The notes under the pieces are model-generated. The model was not told where the DNA came from. It saw only the letters and a list, made by a program, of their open reading frames with translations, and ran no database searches. Both the position numbers and the translations under genes were made by a program. Positions 44,120-52,956 of a stretch of 64,000 nucleotides of DNA are shown here, in pieces; positions within the stretch are counted from its first letter, which is position 1, and each line of letters begins with the position of its first letter. Source of the DNA: Tenderia sp965602225 (GTDB lineage: Bacteria; Pseudomonadota; Gammaproteobacteria; Tenderiales; Tenderiaceae); assembly GCA_965602225.1 (NCBI GenBank), contig CBFCYE010000001.1:1-64000 (forward strand), written 5' to 3'.

Positions 44120-45276
44120 TGAAATTCGTGAATTGGTTTAATGCTCGACCAGGTCTTACAACTAGGACAACACCAATGCATATCGACTCCGGTAAAACCA
44201 CAACAACTGCAACGATAGACTGGTTTGTTTTCCAGCAACTTATCCAGTGAGGATTTAACAACCGCCAAATATCCCTTATCATCATTGACCTGCCCAAGAT
44301 CTAGTTCTAGCAAATATTGCACTCCACGCAAAGATGGGCGCACATTTACCTCATTACTAAGAAAAGCCAAGGCGACATCCTCACCCTCATACTCTTTCAG
44401 CATGTGGGCTGCGGTTAACACTAGCTCTACCCCATGATGGTCGCGGATGATGCGTTTTAGATAGGCAATCATCTTTTCTTTTTGCCCGACCGCCTGGTAG
44501 CAAGCCTTTAGCTCGTCAAGAATTTCAGATAAATATTCTGGTGCTTTTGTTTCAAGCTGCTGATAAGAATTAATGGCCGCATCGTAATTACTTAATTGCT
44601 GTTCAACCTGTGCCCTTATCATGATTGCCCGGCCACACATAGCATCTTCCTGCACTGCTTTGGCTAACATTCGGGTTGCCTGTGCCAAGTCTTTTTTACA
44701 GAGTGCTTGTAGAGCAATTTCACAATAGTAATGAGCGATGATCAATGCCTGTGATTCGCTTTTACAAGCGGCAATTTTACGGGCCAAATCAATCGCCCTG
44801 AACCACTCCTTTTCTTGCTGGTAAATATCTCTCAGCAGATTCAAGGCGGCAAGATTGTTAGCATCAAAATCGACAAGCTCTAAACATAGAGCTTCCGCCC
44901 GATCAAGCAGTCCTGCCCCCATGTAATCAAGCGCAAGCTCTTGCAATGCCTGAGCATGAAGCTCGCTACAGAGAGATGACTTATTTACAAGGCCTTGATG
45001 TAAGCGTATTGCCCGATCAATCTCACCTCGACGACGAAACAGACTACCCAAAGCAAGATGAATCTCAAAGGTGCTCTCATCAAGCTCTGATAACTTCATG
45101 AAGATATCAATTGCCTTGTCAGGCTGCTCGTTGAGGATGTAATTAAGTCCCTTAAAGTAATCCTGGGGAAGGTTTAATGCAGACCCGCTAGCATTTTTTT
45201 GGCATTCCCTACGCGCAACATACCAACCAGAGGCAGCAGCAACAGGCAGCAAAAGCCATAACAGGGTAAGACTCAT
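44101..45276 (-). CDS. lapB: Lipopolysaccharide assembly protein B (YciM)
   Basis: A 391-residue inner-membrane-anchored protein. An N-terminal helix (LTLLWLLLPVAAASGWYVA) is followed by TPR repeats across residues 35-330. It ends in a rubredoxin-like metal site, CSCCGFTG and CCPSCKTW. LapB regulates LpxC stability and so lipid A synthesis. Length equals E. coli LapB (389). It starts 3 bases after lapA. Confidence 0.95.
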   Translation of the reverse strand: MSLTLLWLLLPVAAASGWYVARRECQKNASGSALNLPQDYFKGLNYILNEQPDKAIDIFMKLSELDESTFEIHLALGSLFRRRGEIDRAIRLHQGLVNKSSLCSELHAQALQELALDYMGAGLLDRAEALCLELVDFDANNLAALNLLRDIYQQEKEWFRAIDLARKIAACKSESQALIIAHYYCEIALQALCKKDLAQATRMLAKAVQEDAMCGRAIMIRAQVEQQLSNYDAAINSYQQLETKAPEYLSEILDELKACYQAVGQKEKMIAYLKRIIRDHHGVELVLTAAHMLKEYEGEDVALAFLSNEVNVRPSLRGVQYLLELDLGQVNDDKGYLAVVKSSLDKLLENKPVYRCSCCGFTGVDMHWCCPSCKTWSSIKPIHEFQWGASI

Positions 45277-45279
45277 TAA

Positions 45280-45579
45280 TTAGTTTTCTTGGATGGGACT
45301 GGAGCGAAGCAGAGTTAGTTGTTTATCTGCAGCTTTGGCTGTTCTTTTTAATTTGAGGTTTTCACGCTTGAGGCGCATAACAGTACCAAGACCGGCAAAA
45401 AAACCAAATAAAATGCCAGCCGCGATAGAGACAACCACGGTCACCGCCAGCGGTAGATCCATAGTGCCAAAATAGTAATTGAGTTGAATTGATTGCGCGT
45501 TGAGCGTGGTAAAGCTAATAACTACCACAGCAATAAACAGTAAGAAGCACAGCCCTAGTATTTTAAACATCCCAACCAC
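45280..45579 (-). CDS. lapA: Lipopolysaccharide assembly protein A
   Basis: A 99-residue inner-membrane protein with two helices (about residues 5-25 and 42-64), the NAQSIQLNYYFGTMDLPL loop between them, and a basic coiled-coil tail (MRLKRENLKLKR). This is the LapA domain. A later ATG (fourth codon) is also possible. It works next to LapB in LPS biogenesis and is cotranscribed with it. Confidence 0.92.
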   Translation of the reverse strand: MVGMFKILGLCFLLFIAVVVISFTTLNAQSIQLNYYFGTMDLPLAVTVVVSIAAGILFGFFAGLGTVMRLKRENLKLKRTAKAADKQLTLLRSSPIQEN

Positions 45580-45596
45580 CCACGGAGAGAAGACAA

Positions 45597-45905
45597 TTAG
45601 CTTTCGATGATTTCAACACGTTCAATACTTTGATTAACGCGTTCTCTCAGCTCTTTGCCAGGCTTAAAATGAGGTACATATTTACCTACCAACGGTACAG
45701 ACTCACCTGTTTTAGGGTTTCTACCCAAGCGTGGTGGACGAAAATGAAGCGAAAAACTACCAAAACCGCGGATTTCAATCCTTTCACCAGTAGCGAGATT
45801 TTGAGCCATTTGTTCGATCATGGTCTTGACCGCAAACTCAACGTCTTTATAGGTTAAATGCTTTTGACGCTGTGCCAGCAAATCAATCATCTCGGACTTT
45901 GTCAT
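45597..45905 (-). CDS. ihfB: Integration host factor beta subunit
   Basis: From the ATG at 45905 the protein has 102 residues: MTKSEMIDLLAQ opening, EIRGFGSFSLHFRPPRLGRNP with the DNA-contacting beta arm, and SVPLVGKYVPHFKPGKELRE. An AGGAAG ribosome-binding site lies about 6 bases before this ATG; an upstream in-frame ATG at 45974 would add a non-conserved 23-residue tail and is unlikely. IHF bends DNA in replication, recombination and gene regulation. It follows rpsA as in many gammaproteobacteria. Confidence 0.95.
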   Translation of the reverse strand: MTKSEMIDLLAQRQKHLTYKDVEFAVKTMIEQMAQNLATGERIEIRGFGSFSLHFRPPRLGRNPKTGESVPLVGKYVPHFKPGKELRERVNQSIERVEIIES

Positions 45906-45995
45906 TATTGTCTTCCTATAGCAAGCCGGAGCGTCTAACTCCTTGTAGATATTACAATATTGGCTTATATACACAAATTTGGCAACCGCTCACCC

Positions 45996-46036
45996 AAAAA
46001 AAATCCCCCTGGAATTGCTTCCAGGGGGATTTTTCA
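45996..46036 (-). terminator. Strong rho-independent terminator after rpsA
   Basis: The minus strand forms a 13-bp stem (AATCCCCCTGGAA / TTCCAGGGGGATT, 4-base loop) followed by eight T. The plus strand has a shorter T run on the other side, so weak termination in that direction is possible too. It is placed directly after the rpsA stop at 46044. Confidence 0.92.
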
Positions 46037-46043
46037 CAGCCTT

Positions 46044-47717
46044 TTAACTCTTAGAGTCAATCTGCTCTTTCAGCAGGTCACCCAAGGTAGTTGCACCAGC
46101 CGCAGAGCCAGAGCTGTATTCCTTAACAGCTTCCTGCTCTTCATCACTATCTTTCGCTTTGATCGACAGCATGATGGTACGGTTCTTACGATCAACACCA
46201 ATGAACTTGGCTTCAATCTCATCACCAACATTCAGTAAAGTGCGAGCATCTGCAACATGATCCTGCGAAAGCTCTGAAGAACGCAGATAACCATCTACGG
46301 TGTCAGCCAGATTGATGACTGCCATCTTGGCATCAACTTCAGTGATCGTTCCTTTAACAATACAGCCCTTAGCATGCTCGGCAACATATTGTGAGAAAGG
46401 ATCTTGATCCAGCTGCTTAACACCCAGAGAAATACGCTCACGCTCAGGATCGATAGCCAAGATAACAGCCTCAACCTCATCACCCTTAGAGTAACTACGC
46501 ACAGCATCTTCGCCGCCATCATTCCAAGACAGATCAGACAGATGCAGCAGACCATCAATACCGCCTTCGAGACCAACAAACACACCAAAATCAGTAATCG
46601 ATTTGATGGTACCTGCGATCTTGTCACCCTTATTATGAGTAGCGGCAAACAGATCCCATGGATTTGAAGCACACTGTTTCATGCCCAGTGAGATACGACG
46701 ACGTTCTTCGTCGATATCCAACACCATGACTTCAGTCTCTTGACCAACATGAACGACCTTTGAAGGATGAATATTCTTATTAGTCCAATCCATTTCTGAA
46801 ACGTGAACCAGACCTTCAACACCACTCTCAATCTCAACAAAGCAACCGTAGTCAGCAATGTTAGTGACCTTTCCGAACAGGCGGGCACCAACAGGGTAAC
46901 GACGTGCGATATCTTCCCATGGATCTTCACCCATCTGCTTAAGACCAAGAGAAACACGATGACGCTCTTTATCAAATTTCAGAACCTTAACGTCGATCTC
47001 ATCACCAACGTTAACGATTTCAGAAGGCTGACGCACACGACGCCATGCCATATCAGTGATATGCAGCAGACCATCGATACCACCCAGGTCGATGAAAGCA
47101 CCGTAGTCAGTCAGGTTCTTAACGATACCCTTAACAGTCTGGCCTTCCTGCAGATTTTCGAGCAACTGTTCACGTTCAACATTAGACTCGGTTTCAACTA
47201 CTGCACGACGAGAAACAACCACGTTGTTACGACGACGATCAAGTTTAACAACCTTGAATTCCAGAGCTTTGCCTTCCAGGTGTGCAGCATCACGTACTGG
47301 GCGCACATCAACCAGAGAACCAGGCAAGAAAGCACGAATGCCATTCAACTCAACAGTGTAACCACCCTTAACCTTGCCAGTAAGAACACCAATAACGGCC
47401 TCACTCGCTTCCATAGCTTTCTCAAGGATAGTCCAGGCTTGAGCACGAACAGCCTTTTCACGTGACAGGCGAGTTTCACCGTAGCCATCTTCAACGGCTT
47501 CAAGTGCAACTTCAATTTCATCGCCAACAACTACGTTGACCTTGCCTGTTTCGTCATAAAACTGCTCGGCTGGGATGGCGCTATCAGACTTCAGTCCTGC
47601 GCTCACCAAAACCATATTGGCATCAATACTGATGACAATCGCATTCAAAATCGTGCCGGGACGCATGCGTTCGTCGACCTGGCTTTCCTCTAATAATTCT
47701 GCAAAGCTCATGCTCAT
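46044..47717 (-). CDS. rpsA: 30S ribosomal protein S1
   Basis: A 557-residue protein with six S1 (OB-fold) repeats. SFAELLEESQ starts the ribosome-binding end, and repeated landmarks GxVKNLTDYGAFIDLGGIDGLLH and GKVTNIADYGCFVEIESGVEGLVH recur. The size equals E. coli S1. It binds mRNA and helps load leaders that lack strong ribosome-binding sites. cmk lies upstream and ihfB downstream, the standard arrangement. Confidence 0.97.
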   Translation of the reverse strand: MSMSFAELLEESQVDERMRPGTILNAIVISIDANMVLVSAGLKSDSAIPAEQFYDETGKVNVVVGDEIEVALEAVEDGYGETRLSREKAVRAQAWTILEKAMEASEAVIGVLTGKVKGGYTVELNGIRAFLPGSLVDVRPVRDAAHLEGKALEFKVVKLDRRRNNVVVSRRAVVETESNVEREQLLENLQEGQTVKGIVKNLTDYGAFIDLGGIDGLLHITDMAWRRVRQPSEIVNVGDEIDVKVLKFDKERHRVSLGLKQMGEDPWEDIARRYPVGARLFGKVTNIADYGCFVEIESGVEGLVHVSEMDWTNKNIHPSKVVHVGQETEVMVLDIDEERRRISLGMKQCASNPWDLFAATHNKGDKIAGTIKSITDFGVFVGLEGGIDGLLHLSDLSWNDGGEDAVRSYSKGDEVEAVILAIDPERERISLGVKQLDQDPFSQYVAEHAKGCIVKGTITEVDAKMAVINLADTVDGYLRSSELSQDHVADARTLLNVGDEIEAKFIGVDRKNRTIMLSIKAKDSDEEQEAVKEYSSGSAAGATTLGDLLKEQIDSKS

Positions 47718-47734
47718 TTCGTGTTTACCCTACT

Positions 47735-47827
47735 CCATTCAGACCACCAACTATCCAGTCATGAAGGAGCATTAGTTATTCCGCATTATGCGGAGTTAAA
47801 AAAAACAGCCTGACCATTCAGACCACC
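47735..47827. repeat. Duplicated 14-mer in the rpsA leader
   Basis: CCATTCAGACCACC occurs at 47735-47748 and again at 47814-47827, 79 bases apart, in the gap between cmk and rpsA. Between them is a short hairpin (TCCGCA TTA TGCGGA). On the transcript they appear as GGTGGTCTGAATGG. They could play a part in S1 autoregulation, or be a chance duplication. Confidence 0.4.
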
Positions 47828-47837
47828 TTAAAATCCT

Positions 47838-48545
47838 TTAAGTACCGACTCGCTGTTGCCACAAACCAGATACTTTATTCACCACTTCATCAATACTCAT
47901 ATTTGAAGTATCGATGCTTACAGCATCATCTGCCGCAACCAGTGGTGCAGAAGAACGGTTGATGTCGCGGTCGTCGCGCTCAGCCAGCTCGTCCAAAAGG
48001 GCCGACAGATTAGCATCTAGCCCCTTTTGTTTCAACTGTTTATAGCGCCTTGAGGCCCGTTCTTCCAGGCTTGCGGTAAGAAAAATCTTAAGTTTGGCGT
48101 CAGGAAAAATCACCGTCCCCATATCCCGACCATCGGCAATCAAACCTGGCTCCACCAAAAATGCCCGCTGACGTTCAAACAGGGCGTCACGAACGGCCTG
48201 GACAGCCGCAACCTTAGAGGCATTATTACCGCACTCTTCACTTCTAATAATATTGGTAACCTCTTCTCCCTCAAGGAAAATTTTGGTTCCAGTACCGTCA
48301 TCATCGGAGACAAACTCAACATCAAGATGGGCAGCCAATGTCGCCAAACCCTGTTTATCGCCAAAATCTATGGCATGGCGCGTCGCAGCTAGCCCCACCA
48401 ACCGATACAAAGCACCGCTATCAAGAAACTGCCAGCCTAGCTCATTGGCCAACAACCGACTAATTGTGCCCTTACCAGAACCACTTGGGCCATCAATGGT
48501 GATGACATCTGCCTCATGCTCAAGCATATCTTTGTCCAACCTCAA
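47838..48545 (-). CDS. cmk: Cytidylate kinase
   Basis: A 235-residue NMP kinase that phosphorylates CMP and dCMP. The P-loop is ITIDGPSGSGKGTISRLLA near residue 15, GRDMGTVIFPDAKLKIFLTAS is the CMP-binding segment, and RDDRDINRSSAPL is the lid. The first ATG at 48545 and the seventh codon ATG are alternatives. It lies 4 bases from aroA. CMP phosphorylation also serves the CTP pool used by the CMP- and CDP-sugar enzymes. Confidence 0.95.
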   Translation of the reverse strand: MRLDKDMLEHEADVITIDGPSGSGKGTISRLLANELGWQFLDSGALYRLVGLAATRHAIDFGDKQGLATLAAHLDVEFVSDDDGTGTKIFLEGEEVTNIIRSEECGNNASKVAAVQAVRDALFERQRAFLVEPGLIADGRDMGTVIFPDAKLKIFLTASLEERASRRYKQLKQKGLDANLSALLDELAERDDRDINRSSAPLVAADDAVSIDTSNMSIDEVVNKVSGLWQQRVGT

Positions 48546-48549
48546 TTCA

Positions 48550-49860
48550 TTACTTGATATTCAAACCGGCCTGACTGGCCAATTCGACAAAATTTGGAAA
48601 CGACGTATTCACATTGGCGCAATCATTAATGATGACGCTACCTTGTGCCCGCAAAGCTGCCATGGCAAAACTCATGGCAATACGATGATCGCCGTGACTA
48701 TCCACCTCAGCGCCCCGCATAGCCCCCCCCTGAATCACAATCCCATCAGGGGTTGGCTCAGCCTTAACGCCCATCTTGATCAAGCCATCGGCCATGACCT
48801 GAATACGGTCACTCTCTTTGACGCGCAACTCTTCAGCACCACTCAAGACAGTCTCACCCTCAGCGCAGGCCGCAGCAACAAACAGGGCCGGGAATTCATC
48901 AATCGCCAGCGGTACCAGTGCCTCAGGGATATGAATACCTTTAAGTTGACTGGAGCGGATACGGATATCCGCCACTGGCTCGCCGCCAACCTCACGCTGG
49001 TTGGACACATCAATCTGTGCCCCCATCAGACGTAAAATATCAACAACCCCAGTACGGGTTGGATTTATACCCACATGTTCAAGCGTTACATCAGATTCTG
49101 CTGCGATTGCGGCACCCACCATAAAGAAGGCCGCCGAGGAAATATCAGATGGCACATCGATGTCAGTCGCCTTGAGTGAACCACCGCCAACCAATGACGC
49201 CGTAGGCCCAACGCGTTTCACCTCATAACCAAAGCCCTGCAACATGCGTTCGGTGTGATCGCGAGTCGGTGCGGGTTCGGTAACGCTGGTCTCGCCATCG
49301 GCATATAACCCAGCCAACAGGACACAGGATTTAACTTGGGCGCTGGCCATGGGCAAGGTGTAATTAATGCCCTTCAACTGACTGTCACCGTACACATGCA
49401 GTGGCGGCATGCCGCCTTCAGCCGTATCAATTTTAGCCCCCATCAGAGCCAGAGGCTCGGTAACGCGGCGCATGGGACGCTTACTCAGCGAGGCATCACC
49501 CACCATCTCCACATCAAAGCCCTGACCAGCCAACAAACCAGCCATGAGCCTGATTGAGGTGCCTGAATTACCCACATCAAGTGAACCAATCGGTGCCTTC
49601 AAGCCATGCATGCCAACACCGTGAATCACTACCTTGCCGTTATCTGGGCCGTCGATCTTCACCCCCATGGCACGAAAAGCCTTGAGCGTGGCCAGGGCGT
49701 CATCACCCTCAAGAAAGCCGCTCACATGAGTGACACCCTCAGCAAGAGAGCCCAACATGATGGAACGATGCGAGATTGATTTATCGCCAGGAACGCGGAC
49801 GGAGCCATTCAGGCAGCCACCAGATTGAACCTTGAACTGGACATTAATTTCAGAAGACAT
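48550..49860 (-). CDS. aroA: 3-phosphoshikimate 1-carboxyvinyltransferase (EPSP synthase)
   Basis: A 436-residue enzyme of the shikimate pathway. RVPGDKSISHRSIMLGSLAEG binds phosphoenolpyruvate, DVGNSGTSIRLMAG is the conserved LxxGxxGTxxR site, and RVKESDRI is near residue 348. It is a separate protein here, whereas in Pseudomonas it is fused with TyrA. It follows tyrA by 25 bases. Confidence 0.96.
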   Translation of the reverse strand: MSSEINVQFKVQSGGCLNGSVRVPGDKSISHRSIMLGSLAEGVTHVSGFLEGDDALATLKAFRAMGVKIDGPDNGKVVIHGVGMHGLKAPIGSLDVGNSGTSIRLMAGLLAGQGFDVEMVGDASLSKRPMRRVTEPLALMGAKIDTAEGGMPPLHVYGDSQLKGINYTLPMASAQVKSCVLLAGLYADGETSVTEPAPTRDHTERMLQGFGYEVKRVGPTASLVGGGSLKATDIDVPSDISSAAFFMVGAAIAAESDVTLEHVGINPTRTGVVDILRLMGAQIDVSNQREVGGEPVADIRIRSSQLKGIHIPEALVPLAIDEFPALFVAAACAEGETVLSGAEELRVKESDRIQVMADGLIKMGVKAEPTPDGIVIQGGAMRGAEVDSHGDHRIAMSFAMAALRAQGSVIINDCANVNTSFPNFVELASQAGLNIK

Positions 49861-49885
49861 ATCTATAATTTCAATAAGTTAAGAG

Positions 49886-50758
49886 TTATTTCTCAAGTTG
49901 ATCAACAAAACGGTCGCGGGCTGATTTGGCACGCTGGAATATCTCACCCAAAGCTTCACCATCGGCATCACGAACTAGCTGGGTGAGTTTTTCGAGATCC
50001 GCCTGATAAGATTCCATAATTGCCAATAAGGCTGTCCGGTTAGCCAAACAGATGTCTCGCCAAACCACCGGATCACTGGAGGCAATCCGGGTAAAGTCTC
50101 GAAAGCCACCGGCTGCAAGACGAAAGATCTCTTCACTCTCATCCTTCCTCACCAAGGTGTCGACGAGGCCATAAGCAAGCATATGCGGTAAATGACTAGT
50201 AGCAGCCAACACCTCATCATGATGCTCGACGCCCATCTCATCGACAATTGCGCCAGCCTGTTGCCACATGGCACGAACTGTCTCTATCGCATCAGCGGAT
50301 GAACTTTCAAGCGGCGTCAATATCACCCGCCTGCCCTGATACAGTTCGATAAATGAAGCCTCCACCCCGCTCTGCTCATTACCAGCGATGGGGTGACCAG
50401 GAACAAAGCCCGCCGGCAATCCGTCAACAAATACCGCCTTGGCCGCAGCAACAACGCTGGCTTTGGCGCTGCCAGCATCCGTAATCACAGCATCAGGATT
50501 CAGATGCCCTTGCATAGCCCTCAAACAAGATTCCATCGAACCCAGCGGCACAGCCAGCAAAACAACATCCGCACCCTGAACTGCCTCGGCGATATCTGTG
50601 GAATAGCGATCAACTACCCCTAGTTCAACAGCCCTTTGCAACTCTGTTTCAGTACGACCACATCCCACCACAGACTGACAATAACCGGCCTGTTTCAAGG
50701 CGCGCGCCAGCGAGCCGCCAATCAGACCAACACCAATGATGGTGAGTTGCTTAATCAT
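49886..50758 (-). CDS. tyrA: Prephenate/arogenate dehydrogenase
   Basis: A 290-residue monofunctional dehydrogenase. The NAD site is IIGVGLIGGSLARALK, GHPIAGNEQSGVEA is the catalytic region near residue 141, and TSHLPHMLAYGL carries the catalytic histidine. It makes the tyrosine precursor. There is no chorismate mutase domain, in contrast to E. coli TyrA. It lies between aroF and aroA. Confidence 0.93.
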   Translation of the reverse strand: MIKQLTIIGVGLIGGSLARALKQAGYCQSVVGCGRTETELQRAVELGVVDRYSTDIAEAVQGADVVLLAVPLGSMESCLRAMQGHLNPDAVITDAGSAKASVVAAAKAVFVDGLPAGFVPGHPIAGNEQSGVEASFIELYQGRRVILTPLESSSADAIETVRAMWQQAGAIVDEMGVEHHDEVLAATSHLPHMLAYGLVDTLVRKDESEEIFRLAAGGFRDFTRIASSDPVVWRDICLANRTALLAIMESYQADLEKLTQLVRDADGEALGEIFQRAKSARDRFVDQLEK

Positions 50759-50769
50759 TACTGGAAAAC

Positions 50770-51786
50770 CTAAAGATCACGACCAATAACCTGAGCAATA
50801 CCACGCAGCTCACCCATCAGTGTGTTGAGTTGATCCGGGCTCAGCGCCTGGTCTGCATCACACCAGGCCTCAGCCGGGCGTGGATGTACCTCAATCAATA
50901 GGCCATCGGCACCGGCAGCAATTGCGGCACGAGACAAATCAGGCACCATCCAGGCCTTGCCACCGGCATGACTTGGATCAACAATGACAGGCAAATGGGT
51001 CTCACGCTTCAGTACAGGGATTGCAGTGACATCAAGCATGTTGCGATACGCGGTTTCGAACGAACGCACGCCGCGCTCACAGAATATAATATTGTGATTA
51101 CCATTAGCTGCAATATATTCAGCCGCCATCAGCCACTCAGAGATAGTCGCCGACATGCCGCGCTTGAGTATCACGGGAGTCTGCACCTTGCCCACCTCTT
51201 TCAGCAGGTCAAAGTTCTGCATATTGCGAGTGCCAATCTGAATCACATCAACACTGTGCTCAAGAAAGCTGTCGAGCATGCGCACATCCATCAGCTCAGT
51301 AACGATGGGCAGATTGTGAGCCCTGGCAGCAGTCTGAAACATCTCCAAACCTTCAACCCCCACACCCTGAAAGGCATAAGGACTAGACCTTGGTTTAAAG
51401 GCACCGCCACGCATCATACTGCAACCAGCAGCGGCAACGGCCGTGGCTGATTGTTGCATCTGCTCAAGGGTCTCGACTGAACACGGCCCGCCGATTACCT
51501 GCACGGTCTTGCCACCGATCTTAACCCCGGCAACATCGATAATGGTATTTTCAGGGTGCGAATCGCGCGACACAATCTTGTAAGGCTTCATCACCCGAAC
51601 GACGTTTTCAACACAGGGCAGGGCCTCTAGCGCTTCTTTATCGACCTTGGTCTCATCACCAATAGCACCGATAACTATGCGTTGAATACCTTTAGAGACA
51701 TGTGGATCAAGCCCCATGTCACGGATCTTTTGTTCAACGGCGTGAATGTCTGTATCTGCCGCTTCAGCTCTGAGAATAATAATCAT
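50770..51786 (-). CDS. aroF: DAHP synthase, type I beta (regulatory-domain form)
   Basis: From ATG 51786 the protein has 338 residues. An N-terminal ferredoxin-like regulatory domain (about residues 1-75, MIIILRAEAADTDIHAVEQK) precedes the barrel with VIGGPCSVE, FKPRSSPYAFQGVG, LKRGMSATISEWL and DPSHAGGKAWMVP. It makes the first compound of the shikimate pathway. An AAGG sits 9 bases before this ATG; the earlier ATG at 51828 would overlap pheA and gives an unlikely tail. The Bacillus/Thermotoga-type domain suggests feedback control by an aromatic amino acid. Confidence 0.93.
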   Translation of the reverse strand: MIIILRAEAADTDIHAVEQKIRDMGLDPHVSKGIQRIVIGAIGDETKVDKEALEALPCVENVVRVMKPYKIVSRDSHPENTIIDVAGVKIGGKTVQVIGGPCSVETLEQMQQSATAVAAAGCSMMRGGAFKPRSSPYAFQGVGVEGLEMFQTAARAHNLPIVTELMDVRMLDSFLEHSVDVIQIGTRNMQNFDLLKEVGKVQTPVILKRGMSATISEWLMAAEYIAANGNHNIIFCERGVRSFETAYRNMLDVTAIPVLKRETHLPVIVDPSHAGGKAWMVPDLSRAAIAAGADGLLIEVHPRPAEAWCDADQALSPDQLNTLMGELRGIAQVIGRDL

Positions 51787-51814
51787 TGATTCGTACCTTG
51801 TTTGAAACGCGGCG

Positions 51815-52906
51815 CTATAACACCGCAACCGGATATGAGCCCAACACCTTCAACACCGTTGATTCATCAGCAAGCGCTTGCAACGCAGTTGCCACATGGG
51901 CATCGTCTTTATGACCCTCAATGTCGATAAAAAACACATATTCCCACATCGCTCGTCTTGAAGGCCGTGACTCGATACGTGTCATGGAAATCTGAGCATC
52001 AGACAGCGGTTTGAGTAAACTGTTCAAACCACCGGGGCGATTTGAGGTCGACAATAATAAGGAGGTTTTGTCTTTGCCACTGGCTGGCGGTGACTGACGT
52101 CCAACAATCAGAAAACGAGTGGTATTGTCCGGCTCATCTTCAATATTGCTCTCAATCACTGACAAACCATACAACTCAGCCGCGGTGCAGGAGGCAATCG
52201 CCGCCGCACCTGTTTCTTCAGCTGCCATCTTGGCCGCCTTGGCATTACTGCTGACCGCAACCCTGGCAATGCCTTTCATATTCTCGTCCAACCATTCACG
52301 GCATTGGGCCAGCGCCTGTTGATGCGCGTAGACGGTTTTAACCTTGCTCATATCAACATCTTTGCAAAGCAGGCAATGATGAATACGCAATTCCACCTCA
52401 CCACTAATCTGCAGCGGCGAATTAAAAAACATATCCAAGGTATGATTGACCACACCTTCGGTGGAGTTTTCGATTGGCACCACACCGTAATGGGATAGAC
52501 CGGACTCGACATCACGAAACACCTCATCTATGGCAGCATGCGGAGCCGTGTTTACCGAGTGGCCAAAGTGTTTTAGCGCAGCATCGTGGGTATAGGTGCC
52601 TTCAGGTCCGAGAAAGGCAATCCGCATTGGTTGTTCCAGCGCCAGACAAGCCGACATAATTTCACGAAACAGGCGCGCCATTTCTTCACCCGAAAGCGGC
52701 CCCTGATTACGCTCAATAACATTGCGCAAGACCTGAGCCTCGCGCTCTGGACGATAAAAATCAGCCTCACCGTCACCAGACGCTGTTTTGATTTCTGCCA
52801 CGGCCTGAGCACACTTGGCCCGTTCATTGATCAGATTTTGGATCTGTTCATCGAGCGCATCAATGCGGTCACGCACCTGAGGCAGATTGGTAAATTTTTT
52901 ACTCAT
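51815..52906 (-). CDS. pheA: P-protein: chorismate mutase / prephenate dehydratase
   Basis: A 363-residue fused enzyme. Chorismate mutase occupies residues 1-90 (RDRIDALDEQIQNLINERAK), prephenate dehydratase about 95-270 (FLGPEGTYTHDAAL, NSTEGVVNHTLD, NTTRFLIVG), and an ACT domain the end (ESRPSRRAMWEYVFFIDIEG). The last binds phenylalanine for feedback inhibition. It follows serC on the same strand. Confidence 0.96.
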   Translation of the reverse strand: MSKKFTNLPQVRDRIDALDEQIQNLINERAKCAQAVAEIKTASGDGEADFYRPEREAQVLRNVIERNQGPLSGEEMARLFREIMSACLALEQPMRIAFLGPEGTYTHDAALKHFGHSVNTAPHAAIDEVFRDVESGLSHYGVVPIENSTEGVVNHTLDMFFNSPLQISGEVELRIHHCLLCKDVDMSKVKTVYAHQQALAQCREWLDENMKGIARVAVSSNAKAAKMAAEETGAAAIASCTAAELYGLSVIESNIEDEPDNTTRFLIVGRQSPPASGKDKTSLLLSTSNRPGGLNSLLKPLSDAQISMTRIESRPSRRAMWEYVFFIDIEGHKDDAHVATALQALADESTVLKVLGSYPVAVL

Positions 52907-52956
52907 AAGAAACTACAAAACCCTTGCGGATACTGCATTTGAATTGACTCCCGGTA

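Noticed and set aside
45905..45974. N-terminal extension of ihfB from ATG 45974
   Set aside because: The extra 23 residues are not IHF-like and a good ribosome-binding site precedes ATG 45905.
46803..47465. Plus-strand frame of 220 codons opposite rpsA
   Set aside because: Shadow of rpsA, with threonine- and asparagine-rich composition typical of antisense frames.
48253..49035. Plus-strand frame of 260 codons opposite cmk and aroA
   Set aside because: Shadow of two clear genes; no motif and it crosses the cmk-aroA junction.
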